Positions 34,701 to 48,750 of a stretch of DNA of 64,000 nucleotides are shown here, in pieces. How positions within the stretch are numbered: position 1 is the stretch's first letter; every line of letters begins with the position of its first letter. The translations under genes were made by a program, and so were the position numbers. The stretch is from Dipylidium caninum (lineage: Eukaryota > Platyhelminthes > Cestoda > Cyclophyllidea > Dipylidiidae): NCBI GenBank assembly GCA_017562135.1, contig QEYB01001249.1, positions 1-64,000 on the forward strand, read 5' to 3'. A model generated the notes under the pieces. That model worked only from the letters and a program-made list of their open reading frames with translations, did not search any database and was not told the origin of the DNA.

Positions 34701-37700
34701 CCCTACGTAATGACCCAAGTAATAGCCGAAGAAGGGGAGAATTCTGGTTCATAGGCGCAAAAATTGAAGTCTCCTTTTGATCTGGGTCGGAAATATGTTG
34801 TTCTTAGAGTGCTCGCCCTACTAACTTACAGAACGTTTAAGGAATCGACCTAAGTCCCGGAATGTGTATCTCAATTTACTTCTCCATCTGTTCCTTTTAT
34901 AAGCTGTCGTCACGAAAATCGCAATAGGCCGAAAAGCCGAGCAAGAGGAGTTGGGGCAGTCGTGAAGGAAGAATAAGGTAGTCGAAGTCGAATTGAAGTT
35001 TTTCTTTCAATCTCTCGCCACATCTTCCCTTCCTGCTCATCGTCCTGTTGAGTATTAACACTGAGCAGGCTATATGGGTGTAGATTCTGTTTGTCTTCTT
35101 AGGGTAACTGGCGTTCAACTGACACCGCCTTTCTTCCGGTGCCCAAGAGTTCGCGATAACCGCTGAGGAACTCTGGTCTATAGGAGATTTTGTTAAATCT
35201 CTCATTACGACTACGTCTAGGCGCTGAAAGAAGCTCCCCTGAGTACACAAATAGGACATTCGAATTGCTCTACCAAGGCAATTAGGAATTGTCAAGCTCA
35301 TTTTTTCGGGCTACTGTTACAATTTGATGTGGAGAGGAAAGGCGATCAAAATAACGAAAAACAGTAATTTGAAGTACTTCTTTGATTCTTAAAGCTGGCT
35401 GTTCATACGTTCCCATGCCAAATAACGGTGCAACGAAATGTCCTAAAGTAAAGGGCAATCGCGATGAGGGATCAAATTCGCATAAGATGTAGTGTGCCAG
35501 AGGGCATGTTAGTAAATTGAACATTTCTCATCCAATGCATGTGCAGAAATGTTTAGAAGCGGATTTTTGGAATAATGGCGCATGTCTCCTGGGCGTTGTG
35601 CCACGTTGTTGAATGAATTGAGAGGTTGCGCCAAGTTATCGAACAGGCAAATTGCATTTACTGTTTTAAACTAGCAAGTAATTTAGTGGCGACCTAAGAA
35701 ACTTTAGAGAAACCTGAAGAATGCAAAAAGAAGTCTGAAGCTTGCCACAACTTCCACGGTTAATTTTGCAGATATTGCTGTAATGACTCATCGAAAGTTG
35801 GGATGATTAATGACTCAGTTTTTCTGGCCACTTAAACAAATCCAAGGTTCCTTTTAACACGTTCAACTTTCAAAATTACGATTTTTGTGATTTATTAACT
35901 CTACGTCAAAATTAAATGTTTTAATTACTAGCTTCTATACAAAACTACAGTTTACTTTTGTCGGTTGCGATTTCCTGAATTTAAATTTGGCCAAACGTTT
36001 TAATGCTAGATATGGCATTGTCAATCTTTGCACGATGCTTTCAAAGAATGATTAGATCTTAATCGGAAAGGATCGTCAATTTTTGCCCTAAATGTCACTT
36101 TTCACATTTTGACGGAAACGCACATTTTTCATCGGTGAATTCATCTCTTCGCACCCACAAGGTACGGTCCGTCGAGCAAAATAGCTCACTCAATTATAAT
36201 AAGTGCAGTGAATCTAGCCTTATTCACAAGTATATTCCCCTCAGGTAAGAGTTCTTCCTTCAACAATTTGTTCAGTAAAATACCAATAACATTCCACTGG
36301 ACATTAGCCCCTGTTAAGCCTTTGGAAAGAAAATATTTTAGAGGGAATCTGAGTCTACATGATGTATCGGTAAATAGATAACCGCTAAATAATACAAATG
36401 TTAAAAGGCTTCCCGCCCAACCAGATAGTATGTCGCCACGCAATTGTGATTGTCTGCGCAGACATTATTACCTTCGCAGTTTTTACACTTCAATGAATAG
36501 TTTACTGTTGAAGATTTTGTGTACATATCAACAGTAGCCACTAATTCATTTTCCAATGTCCCGACTTCCCTTCCTTATCGTTTGACCAAGAAGTCGACTA
36601 TCGGCTGGTAGATATCTATATTTATTGTAGAATTACCAAAGTCCTGGTTAGAAACCTATTTCTTTCCGGATATAGGTCTCAGTTCGATTTGCACGTGAGG
36701 ATACCGACCAAATTGTGTGCCGATTTGGGAACGTCTCTTTTACGAACGCGTCAAGAAAGGATTTATATACAAACATAGAGTGCGTTCGTATATTTCAAAG
36801 TTTGTTTTTGGTACTTAAAAATTCTGAGGTATACAGTGTTATAACTTCACTCAAACTTAGTGGATTTAATAATATGAAAAAAGAAGTAGAATTTGTGCTA
36901 TTTCGCATTGACTCGACGAGATGCGCAGGTCACGCTGCAATAAGTGGACACAAGAGGACCAAATTTGCGCGCTCGAAGTCGAATTAAAAGCCATAAATTA
37001 ATGGGGCAGTTTTCACCAAAATCCACATTTTATGAAAACCCCTTTGACTCCATGTCTGTGGGAAGCACACCCCTAATGTGTGGACTTTTCCTCTCCTCAA
37101 TAAGTTCAAGGCGGTACGATGAGATGGAAATTGCACTTAATGCATAGCTGCCCTAGTAACTTGAGTCTGTAACTGAAAGAATGATAAAAACGCAGTGCAC
37201 TAGATATTTAGGATTTCTGGCAGTGTAGCTGTGACCTGGAGAATGGAGGAAGACTTCATCTCGAAGATATAAATCAACTCGGAGTTCAATTCATGGGATT
37301 TATTTTTCTAATTGTGTATGAATGAATTATACCATTTGCGTCAAAATTAATGTGCGCTTCCCCATTTTATTTCGGAGTTGCATTCTCGCAAAAGTGTTAA
37401 AAATGAGCAATGAATTCTCTTTATAAAAGTCAAACCGAAAAGGAAAACACATTCTCCTCACTTTCCTGTTCTGCAACAATGAGCCGTCACAGTATGGGAC
37501 GACAATGAATAAACTGCGGCAGATTGACCAAAACCCTCAGAATTTCAAAGCAGCAAATTTATAACACTTGTCAGTCATTTTCTCGTTTTCACTAGATAGT
37601 TGTGTAGATTTGTTTAAATTGTTTATCTGATGAGTCGACCTTAGCTTTGCAAATGTCCGAAGACTCAACCTCCTTAAAATGCCGACGACTTCCACTTGAC

Positions 37701-40700
37701 ATCAACATTCAGTCAGGGCAGTACGAAGATACGATTCTTTTAGAAGTAATAATTAATCTTTAGACACAACAGCATCAACTGCCTTCTGAAATCTTCTTGT
37801 TAAAAACATTTTCTGAAAAATAAATTATTTTTCCGCTAGAGGAATCAGCGAAAGCGATTTAAGATTTCGTTTTAACTAGCCCAAAAAACACTTTAAACTT
37901 TTTCTAAATGGTTGACAATTTCAAAAAAGCATAATATGCGCAGTAGAGTTGAAAATAAATCGGCAGAAATTTAGTTTTTTGATAAAGGAAGACCAAATGC
38001 TTCCCTGGTGAAAGTGGTCCGCCAGTCCACGTCCCATTCTCCGCCATGTGCCTGTCGTACTTTCGTCAAATTTCAGGTGACCAATGTCAGTAACACTTCC
38101 CCTGTCAGCATAATGTGGCGTCGACTTGACACCTCGACAGACGACATAAACGCCTTGTCAGATATGCAAACAACTTTGGCACCATTCAGCCCATTTGTCA
38201 GCCATTAACTCTCCTGTCTAAGTTGATGGGTGTGGGAAAAAGGGGATTTCTTGATTGACGGGATAATCGCCGGGCAATAGTGTAATTCGCCGCCTTCGAT
38301 TTTATTTTTTCTGGCACTCAGACTCATCTACGTACCCCCATCACTGTGCAACGGCTATCATTTTGACAAAACGTCTAATTATGCGTATTCCAGGTGTCAG
38401 TGTCTTTTCCTCTCCTGCATCCTTCAACCACCTGCTAGGGGAATGGAATGGACGCGCTGGCCGCGGAAATAGCCATTAGTTTAGAAGGTTTTATGTTTTC
38501 CCAATGGCTCAATAAAATTCCTCCGTTTCACGTAACTCATTTTAGCGTTTCCTCCTTCTGACACTTTCCCTTTCACTGCCCAACCCACAACTCCTCCTGT
38601 TTTGTCGGAGGGAATGTGTTTTTGCCAATTCGGATATTTAATTCAGGTAGGTCAATTTCGCAATTTTTTGGCAGCCTAAACATCAGCCTCCCTACTTCTC
38701 CATTCATATCTGCCGCCCTTTGCTGCAAAGACTACGGAAAATGGTTTTCGCCAGGTATTGTTAAATGACAAACCACATAAGTCGACAGCGGGGCGAATTG
38801 TCTTTCCCGAACTTCCTACATTCCGCTATTGGAAAACCCCTATGAAGACTTAGGCGGTACCCACTTTGGAGAAAACGGGGAGTGGGAATTACGTTGGCAG
38901 CCGCCTCATCATTTGACGATAACGCAAACTAGAAGATAAAATTTTAGCATTGCTACGTTTTCAGGAGTCATTATTGCTGGGGCAACCCTCGAAGGGGCTG
39001 TTGATGACTCATGGCAAAACAAAAAAGACATTCTTCTTTAGCATCTGAAGAAGAAAAAATAATGGATGACAGGCGGAAGCCAACATCGGAAGATGACTGA
39101 GTCTGTGCTGGCCCCTATGAGGCGCGTCGGCATTAGTTTGCGGGAGGCTAGGCCCCTGGGTGAAATCTCTTTGTAAACGCCATTGTTGGCTGCTTTACGA
39201 TCGCCTAACTACCTCATTTGGCTAATTTCACAGGGATTGACTCGAACATTCCAGCACATCGTGTGTCCATGACGGAAAGGATAATTTACGCTCCATTATA
39301 AAGCGAAGCAGGAGACTACTTCACGCCGAGCTAAATAGTAGTGGCAGGCATTCCGGGATTTTTTTACATATTTCGGAAATGTCACTGCCTGTCACAGGAG
39401 GACTTGACGCCTTCACTTTATGAGCCTAAAGAAGTCCAAAGAGCAGGCGATGTTTCAATTTCACGCTTCAATGAATGGCATTTATACGTGACTTTACGTT
39501 CTCTAGACAACAAGAAGTGTAAGGAAATGAATGGGAGTATTGGCGTACTATTTTCGTACATGAATATGAATTTAGGCATTGAATCTCCTAGCTCACTATC
39601 ACATGCCGATTAGGCGTTCAACGCCATTTATGCTTTAAATCATTTATTTCATTGCAACCAGTAAATTAACACAAAATGTTACGTAATAGGAGTCACAATG
39701 ACGTGATTAATATAAACAAACAAATGAACAAAGAAAAAGATTCACAAGAAATGAGCTTACCTTTAGAGTTATTTGCGTCTGCCTTTTTTGTGAGCAATAT
39801 ATAATTACTAGGTAGAAGAATTGTTTGATAATTGGGATTGCAAAGCTAAACCAACTTGTTGCATCGCATGAATTTCATTCATAGTTCTACTCGGTTTTGT
39901 CTGAAGGCAAGTGCCTGGAACTATAAGTATGAGATTTGAGTTTGAGGCATATTTTCCGTTTCTCATAATTGCAGGGCTGAAAACAGTGTTATCACATTTT
40001 GCCATCGCACATTCGCTGACAGAGGCGATAGGGTTGAGGCGGGGAGGTGGTGTTAATGCATTTTCACAGCCTTATCGCCTTTTTTTCTAGCCTACAAAAT
40101 ACCGCAGTTCATGCTAGCTCTTAATTCCTCCTTAAAGTTGGCAAAATTCGATCCATTTTACCATCTCTCCCAGCCGGATATGTTTGCGGCCTCTTGAAAG
40201 CGAAGTCACCAAGCCAGTAAAATTGATGCTTAGGACATAGTTTCCGGATCTACTGAACTAATTTAAGGAAGTCCTAAACGGTAACTCCATACACTAAACG
40301 GTGACTCCTTCCAAGTTTTGCGTCTCTGCATTCCATTCGCCCTCTCTGTTAATAAACACTCGGTTTAGCATATAGAATTTTTTATGTTTTGGCAGAAAAA
40401 AAGACCTTGGAACTACAAACATTGACGTGCTGCCATAGTAACCATTGGAGAATTCAGCAATTTAGCCTGATAAATTTACGTAAATTGTTAGCTCAGGTGT
40501 GTGACTCGTGTTTTTCACAAATTCCCGACACCTGCCCTTTCTCGCTCTCACACACATGCGCACACCCAAGCTGCAATAAATGGACTCGACGTGACACATT
40601 TTTATTGCATACGGGAGCTACCAAATCAAATACTTCATTATTTTTGGTCTTTACTTAAGCAACTAATGGGCAAATTGAGTTTTAATGGGAATGAAATAAA

Positions 40701-41170
40701 CATTAGGCTTATTTGGCCTTAAATCATAATGCATGACTGCCGCGCATAATAAAATAAATTGTGCGATATTCAGCCAGCTCACTTAACCGCGTTTACACCA
40801 GACTTAACCACTTACCGAGTCAAGGTGGGTGGAGGGGGAGAATGGAGGTTGGTTAAGCTGACATGTCACGAATCCTCGTTTCTAGTCGGGATGACTTTGC
40901 ACCCCCTGTTGATGACGTCCGAAGGCGTCTATGCCCATTAATTCTACTTGCAATGCCTCATACGCCCACACACACATTCACACTTTTTCACACCCACACA
41001 CATACATGCAAACAAAATGGGGTTAAATCGGTGGTCAAGTAATTCCGTCAGGCGTATAACACGACAAGTGGGGATGTGGTGAATTCACCGGGTGGACATG
41101 ACGTGCGTCTTCCACCATTTTCTCCTTTATTTGTCAATATCACAGCGATTAGAGAAAGTGGAGACATTCC
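31779..41170. other. No supportable gene across about 9.4 kb
   Basis: Only frames of up to about 130 codons occur, with no recognised protein motif and no convincing exon/intron chain. An acidic patch around 33480-33560 (+) could be an exon but lacks a good acceptor. CA-rich simple sequence lies at about 40966-41012. This may be intergenic or large-intron DNA. Confidence 0.45.
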
Positions 41171-42537
41171 TCATCGAGCGGGTATCCGCGTCACCACGGA
41201 TTGTATTTCGATGGCACTGACAGACCGAAGGCGCTTCACCGGTGAGGCTTGTTGACTCACTAGAGGTGTCCCAAGAACAGGCATCGTGGGGGCTAGAAGC
41301 TTTCGGGTTGGATTGCTCTGAGTCCCGGGCCCCTTCTTTCGGGAGAGGCCACAACACATTTGCAGTATATGCTTAGCCTCCTCACGGAATAACTTTCCAA
41401 CAAGGCAGTAGAAAATCCAATTTGTACAGGAGTTGAGGAAACAGAGACTGCGAAATAGGTAGTAGTAGAATCGGTGGATGTCGGGATCGACCTCGACTCC
41501 GCTGAAATTGCGAAACATGAGGAAGGTGATGAGGGGGAATGTGCTACTCATGTAGGCGATATTCATGCAGATGAGGAGGCGAGTCACGTGGCCAAAGTTG
41601 TCTGGTGCATTGTGTCGACTGCTATTATGCTCGGTGGATTGGCGTTGGAGACGCAAAGGGGGATAAGTCGACACGAGATTCTACGAACTCCGAGTGGTGC
41701 AGATGATCCATAATACGTGTGGAAAGGGTGGACGTATCGATGGTGGACTTAGATCGTACGAAGGTCTGAGTTGAAGTAGATCTGCCACAAATTGGATTAA
41801 TGTCAGTAATGTCAAGTGCACTCGATCTGGAGAACTTTCGTACCCACTTTGAATTGGCCGCTTGACGTCGTTTAAATTTATTCCCCAATTTGGCCATGTT
41901 GAGACAGATGACTGCGGTGGACATGGTCATTCCCAGTAGGGGAATTATGCCCCAGATGATGAGGTCACAGAGAGTTGTCCAGGTAGAAGATATCGCGATC
42001 GGTGGGATCACAATCGCCTTCTATTACCTTCCAGTAGATGAGGTAGGGCGCAACCGGTGCCAGGAGGATGAAGGTGATCACACTCCACACGATAATGTGC
42101 TTCCGCGAGACGCCAGCCCGAGCTCGTGCATGAAGAGGCTTGAAGACGAGGTAGGCGCGCTGCACCGACAATGCGGACTGCATGTAGGCGGACCAGTAGA
42201 AGGCGTAATTGGAGGAGGCTTTGTGTAGCTTGCAGATCACATCATTCTGATCACGAATGTCAAATTTAAACCAGACTTTGAGGAGGATCCACAAGCCTTC
42301 CAGGGTGAGAATGAAGAAGTCGCCGATACAAATGCTGGAGAGCCAGAGGAGCATGTTATATTGAAATAGTTTTGAGCAAAAGAGGAAGAAGAGACTAAAG
42401 AGCGTTCCTAACACACCGATGATGATGGTGAGTGGAAGGTACCAGCGCAGGAAGTAGACACACAACTCCTCGTAGAGGTAAGCATAGGGCCGAGCGTTCG
42501 GAAGATCTGTTGTCACGATGATATCGCTGGTATTCAT
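41171..42537 (-). CDS. Rhodopsin-like G-protein-coupled receptor, two frame changes
   Basis: Seven membrane segments are visible across three frames. Frame 1 (42537-41965): N-terminus with an NTS glycosylation site, TM1 (LTIIIGVLGTLFSLFFLFC), TM2 (MLLWLSSICIGDFFILTLEG), TM3 after Cys in VICKLHK, SVQRAYLVFKP in place of DRY, and TM4 (VWSVITFILLAPVAPYLIYW). Frame 2 (to about 41640): TM5 (CDLIIWGIIPLLGMTMSTAV) and a long Ser/Thr-rich third loop. Frame 3 (to stop 41171): TM6 (HVTRLLICMNIAYMSSTFPL) and TM7 with NSCTNWIFY for NPxxY, then a basic tail. The first switch lies in TCTCTGTG at about 41970, with no usable intron; losing CT from a longer CT run would explain it. The second could be a 73-base GT-AG intron (about 41666 to 41594) or another indel. 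The Gln-Arg-Ala motif and divergent TM7 suggest a lineage-specific orphan receptor, perhaps for a peptide (inference). It may be a pseudogene. Confidence 0.82.
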
Positions 42538-43792
42538 GTCGAATTCGTCATGACTGTCTCCACAGGTTTGATAAGAGTAATCTGCTCTTCGTCAATCGCA
42601 GTCCCTTATTTGTCCGTGTGCTTGCAAGTCTGTCTGTCAGCCTTTCTTTATCTATGTGTGTGTTTGTGTTTGTATGTATGTGGTACAGTTATGCATTTGT
42701 GTTTACTGTCACCATGGCCATTTTAATTGGTCGAGCGCGGGACCAATTATCAGGAGCGCACAATTCATTTGGTCCAATCATAAGCCGGTGTGAAAGCTAA
42801 TTTGCAACTACTTTATCCACCCCTCGTGTATACATATAAATACCTACATTTACTACACGCAATAAATGCGAGTTAGGAGGGCGGAGAAGACGGAGTGATG
42901 TTTAGTAATATTGGTATAAATGTTAGTTAAAATGCATTCGGGCATGAGCTCCCCGAACGAGGATTGCAACCTAAATTTCACCTTTTCGACTATTATACTG
43001 TTCCATCCCAATAGGTTGCAGTTTGAGTTTGGACCGGAAGACAAATCGACCCTATTTTACCAACAAGGCCCTCGTAACCATGTTAAATGGTAATGCGAAA
43101 GAATACGGTTACGGCTGACCCTCAGCCTAAGCTTCCTGTTCTTAGGCATACTAATAGCGAACTTAGGGACCTTAATAGTAAAAAATATATATATAAAAGA
43201 ATAGTGAAGTTGATTCAGACCAAAACGGAAATGGAAGGAAAGAAAGAAGTAAATAAAATATAGAAGACAAAAGTTTCCAGAGTAACACGCAAAAACAAGG
43301 TTGCACTTCGGTGATCACAGCATTTAGCCCTGCACACACTCTTCTGTAGCAATAAGGGCTTTGACCACCCAAATGAGAGACGAGGGTGGAGAGGCTCGGA
43401 CATATAATCCCTTGCATATCAAGTGGGATGAGTAGTTAAGTGCTTTGTTGCCGGCTCTGTCAGTCGGGGATTAAGTGCATTCGCGTCCACAGAAAATCAC
43501 ACAACAGAGGAGCAGATGCCATTAGCAGCATATTATTTACGTGTTGGGGTTAATCGCAAAGCCGGAGGTAGAGTGATCGAAGCCATATTTTCCCATGGCC
43601 TTATGGAACAACATGTTCTCGAGGTGATGAGGTTGGTAGGGTTAACTGACATACATCTAAGAAGCTGTTTTATTTTCTGCAGCATACTACCATGACACTT
43701 CAACTCATCACAGCTGGGGTCTGACATTGCTGGAGAAGCGTTGGCTTTGTCGAAACGCTTAATTAAAAAAATGTTCCATATATACGGCATAT

Positions 43793-43796
<4 letters not shown>

Positions 43797-43831
<35 letters not shown>
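43797..43831. repeat. (TA)17 microsatellite
   Basis: About 35 bases of uninterrupted alternating A and T. Confidence 0.95.
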
Positions 43832-43832
<1 letters not shown>

Positions 43833-46800
43833 GTACACGGTTAACTAACAGTTAATATCACGGAATTTCGTTTCAGCACCGAGATGTTCTTTAAATGAAT
43901 CAAATGCCGGTCGATGGACCTAATAGCTATCACTCACGGTTTAAATGTTGTTTCAAGGAAAATTTACTTTGAAGTGACTCTTGCTTCAATCCAAATGGCT
44001 GTTTTCCAGTGTAGATAAAATCTTAATGAGCTTCAGTCGTTTGTATATGCAGAAGAGGCGTCGTAAAAGCTGAAAATTCAGCTCAAAATTTTCCTTTGAT
44101 CTGCTCATCCTAAAAAACAATCTCATTAAAGGGGCTGTATAAACACAGGAAATCTAACGTGCATCTGGCATTTCATGCCGTCACGTCTCTCCCCATCACA
44201 GCGGTAGATTTTACCTGTTTCAAACGTTCAGACGCTCTCCATTTTCACCTCCACGAACATTTTAGGAGGTCAACTCCGGTCGACACTGTCACAGTAATGA
44301 GCGATATATCGCAACCGCGACTGCTTGATTCCGTCTGTCTTTTAAATTAAAGTCTTTGCTATCAACTTTTTCCCTCCCTTCTACTCATTACATAGTCACC
44401 GATTAAGACCATGATATCAATGGCATGTGGCCAAAAAGGGCCATCCTTCGTTTCTTTGAATGTCCAAAACCTCAGACGAGATATGAAAACTTCCGCCTTA
44501 GCAATATCTGTTCAATCATTTGAGGGGAGAAAAATTGCCAGCCCCTGACCTAGACAGAGGCAAGAGAAGTGGAGAGGTGAATGAGGTCGACTTGAATTTC
44601 TTATATTTTACAAGCTCCTTCACCTCTCTCAACTCTTCTTGCCCTTTTCTATGCCAAGTTGTTTTGGGGTGCACATTTAATATTGTAGTCGTTGCTTTGG
44701 GTGCTCGAAACCACACATACTCGGAATTTTAGATTTGAGATGAGGAAGGGGAGGATAATCCCAGTAAGAGTTGGCAATGTAAAGACAAATACTCATCCCT
44801 TCTGTGGATTTGCGAAGTGAGGCGTCAATATGTCACGGCATGTCAGGGAGAGGAGAAGAGGATTTCTACACCGTTCGAAAGGCGCGGTGGTTACCGGAGG
44901 GCTGATTAGCAGAAGTTTTACACGGCACTTTCTGTCCCTTTTCCATTGTAATTCTTTATTTTGCCATTTCTCTCTTTCCCAACATGTACAAACGAGGGTG
45001 ATCCACTCTATCTTCCTCCTTTCTCACCCATTAGGGACAAGAGGAAATGGGATTACTTTGTTCAAGTCAAACGAGCACTTCCCCCTTTCCTTAGATGCAG
45101 CTGTCACGAGTGTTTTGGTTGAAGTACAAATATTTGTAATTCCAATTCGCAGACCGGCCCCTTTCAATCGCACCCTCACGCCATGTTTCTCGTCTGCTAA
45201 GTGTGAATGTAAGACACGTAATCAGGACCACAGGATTTGCGGTCATCCATTAATTCAATTTTTGTCTTCATTAACCTGTGCATTTTCCATAGTTCAAACG
45301 GAAACCGTGACAGAAAGTGTTGAAGATGGCCAACTTTCTCACGCCTGAGTGCACAGGAATTGTCACCTCGTCATGCTTGTTTTGGTCTTACGATTCTGTG
45401 CTGAAGGAGGTGGGATAGCGCGAAAAAACGAGGTTGAAAGGTCCCAGGCGACTTGAAAAAGAAACCCAAGTTCTTATCAGTTCCGCCTTACCTTATATCA
45501 AACCTTTCCGAGATTTCCTGACGGTTTCATATTAGCGAATGTGAAGGGTGACCGCTGTACTCCCCTCGCAGGTAGTAATTCACCTTTTCAATCTCACTGA
45601 AAGAAATTGTTGAGTTATGAATTAAACCACTGGTGTTCTTCATTTCTCATTCCAGGTAGTAGAGAAGTTAGTTCAACGTCATTTAAAAGCCACTAGGATG
45701 GTTTTTAGGGTAACCGCATGTAAATGTTGTACGGTGGCCTGACGAGAAATCGAGAACTGACGCTCGAACGATGCAAAGTGGAGGTCCGCCAGAAAAATAA
45801 ATAAATTTCTTAGGATGATATAGTTGATCTCCAAATGATTCCAAAATTAAAGTTATTTTAATTTTGCCATGTCTTCAAAATAAGTAAAGATGTTTTATTG
45901 AAGTGTAATCGCATCGCCGTATTGCTTGATTATTTTAGATTCAAATAGAACCATAAACAGAGTTAAGTTTTTTCCCGTGGTCTGTCCAAAAACGGTAACC
46001 TCGATCGTCCGCACAATAATTTGATATCTCCTCCACACTCCAGCCTCATGTTAACTTGACACCTTATTTTACACAACGATAGCTCTTGGGAATATTGGCG
46101 ACACTGTAAATTGGTCCTAGGGGCTCTAAGCCCAAAATCTAGAGATCGGAATCTTGGACACTGAAGTTCAGGGAGTTCGCGCAGCGGTCATGACGACATT
46201 TGGCGCCAGCATATCACGGAGGATGACACCAGTGTTTGAAGCTAAACATGAGACATGGGACACACTCCTGTTAAAGATCTTCGTGAAACAATTATGAGCT
46301 AAGCAGGAAGTAGAATGAATACAATTCGATGAATTCACAGGTTGGCTGAATGGCGGGGACGAGGGTGAAAAGAGCTACGTTTATTTATGCGTTGGTCACT
46401 GCGCACAATCGCCTTCCCACTAGCACGCCACGCTAGGTAAGAAAAAAAATGTCATTTTGCAACACGACGAAGGTGTTTCCACTTAACCTTTGATTTTATT
46501 CTGAAAATATCATGGCAGAGCCATTTAACTAAATAATGCAGACTAAAAGTGCATTTTTAATAAACATTTAAGTTAATATCTATAAAGTGGAATAGTGAGT
46601 TTGGAGGCACATTGGAATACTGTATACCAGGCGAGTAGTTTTACCCGAGAATGCGAAAGAATAAAGCAAACGAATTTAATTAGTGAAGTGCATCTTAAAC
46701 ATTGTTTTTATTTCAAACCGCGTCATCTGTATCATCTCAAAATCTCGCGTCTGCTTTGATTTAAATGGGACTTTGATCCAAAAATTTCATTAATAGCTGG

Positions 46801-48439
46801 ACAAATTGTATAACACAATGCTGCAATATCTTCAAAAACTAAATTATCATCGCCTGTAACTTTGACTTTCACGGACACTTGTGACTTACTTTTACCGCTT
46901 AAATTTGCGTAACTTGAGTTGTCATGCTGTTGGCGTTTATTTAAGTTTACGAAGGGCAGCTCAAAGGCGATCGAGTGTGCTATTAGAAAGGTGATCGTTT
47001 AATAAACTTGACGGATAAAATCTGGCTGAATATTATTAGTCGGGAAATCCCGGTGCTTTCATGTCAGTTTCATGTATTTGACCGATTTATGTCCCCTGAT
47101 GTACACTTTATAACAGTGCAAGTGGAAGCAAATAGGACGACTTTAAATTTGATTCATTGGGATGCCATAATCTGTCTGCACTCGACGTGTTCTATGAGTT
47201 GGTGGGAGAAATGATGGCTCAGCACTAAGTTAGAAGAGGTTTTGATTCGAAAAACAAAATAACCACTACAGCCACTAAAGGCCCACGGCCAACCGTAATT
47301 TAAATCTTATTAATCGCTACAGTAATCCAAAACCATAACTGGTGAGTGCGGCGGCCGCCGTGGTCATTCACACAATCCCCTTTGAAAGCCATGGCGAATG
47401 TCTACACATATCAAATCCTCATGTGGAGTAGAGGCCATTTGATTTTCTCGGGCGTCAGACGGGTGCTGCTGGCATTCGCCTTGACTGAGCATTATGGTCT
47501 CTCTAACGCCTTATTTTCCCTGTACACCCAACAAAATATACCAGACCCGAGTAATCATTAGTTTTGGCCTTTGTCCGCTTCATTATTCAACCTTCACTGT
47601 TCCATTGCCAGTTCTTCCCTTCTCCCCAAAGTTTTGGAGCCCGTTTTAACCAATATCGCCACGTAAGGCCAAGACTTAGCACCTTCAGTGATGCTAAGGT
47701 ACCTCTCATCATCTCCAGATGACCGGGCGTCAGCGAACGTAACGCGAGCACAAAACTACCAACAAAAATCTTGGCTGAGAGTGACTTCTCACCCGCCGGA
47801 TGCGAACCTTGTAGACGAAGAGCTATGTTAACTTTTTCAAACCCAACTCTCTATGTGGTTTTATCTAGTCCAATTCCACCCGGAACAGGTGGATTTAACT
47901 AGTACACGCAGTTGTCTGGGTCTCGTTTCCTGCCATCGTCATACGCCGTTTAGATAGAGGGCATTGTCTACCTGCCAATTCGTTGTTCAATCACCACGAT
48001 TTCGCGAAAACCTCGGCTACGGCAAATGAATTCGAAACGTGGAAACTCATCTTCCACTTCCATCAACTTGGCATCCTTGCCTTTTAAGTACGGTGAGATG
48101 TCGTATGCCGTGGAAAGAGTCCAGTACGCGTGCAAGCATCGACACTGAGGTTAAGGCGATATTTCCACTGACGATTTCCTCGAGGACCACTGACTGTGCC
48201 TGTCGTTAGTCCACTCCTCGTAAAGCTGCTTATGTTATGTCTTGTTGCGCCCGCGTTTTCGAGGATATGAGAAATTGCCGGTGATCCGGTAGAAATGCTT
48301 TGGTCAACATAGGCGTTGATTGGCCTAGAAAGCCAGGGCTACGCGCATTCTAACTGTAAATCAAATTCCTTCACTGTTTCTAAGACAGTGAGTAAAAACG
48401 ACGACAACCGGTGTCGCGAAGGCAGCAACGAAGATGCGC

Positions 48440-48750
48440 CGGTCGTCTGCCGCGGTGTCAGTAGTTTATTCTGAGGCAAATATGAGTCCTTTTGTTTTTT
48501 TTATCATTTATTGTAGGCGGATGTCTTAACGCAGCCGTAGGGGTGTAGCGAGTACTTAGTTTAGTCTCAGTTTGGAAAATACTTCCACTAGGTCCTCATT
48601 CCTCCTCCCCGTCAACATGGACCGGTGATCTTCCGTGAAGCCGGGCTTCTTGACAATACTCAAATTGCCAGAACGAAATGGGCGTATTTTTTAGTTTGTG
48701 AATCCATCTGTGAATGGTGGATCAAGGTTTCGCGGAGCCCGAGCTACACT
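48440..48750. repeat. Dispersed repeat, copy 2 (pair at 25800-26110)
   Basis: Direct-orientation partner of 25800-26110, best aligned at 48629-48679. The 88-codon frame 48625-48891 (+) overlaps it and is not preserved in the other copy. Confidence 0.7.

Noticed and set aside
41950..42025. An intron to explain the first frame change in the receptor
   Set aside because: The good donor after TGGAAG has no AG acceptor before TM5 would be lost, so an indel in the CT run is the better explanation.
44830..45348. 172-codon plus-strand frame beginning with ATG
   Set aside because: No motif or splice context; a frame this long is expected about once by chance in 64 kb of six-frame sequence.
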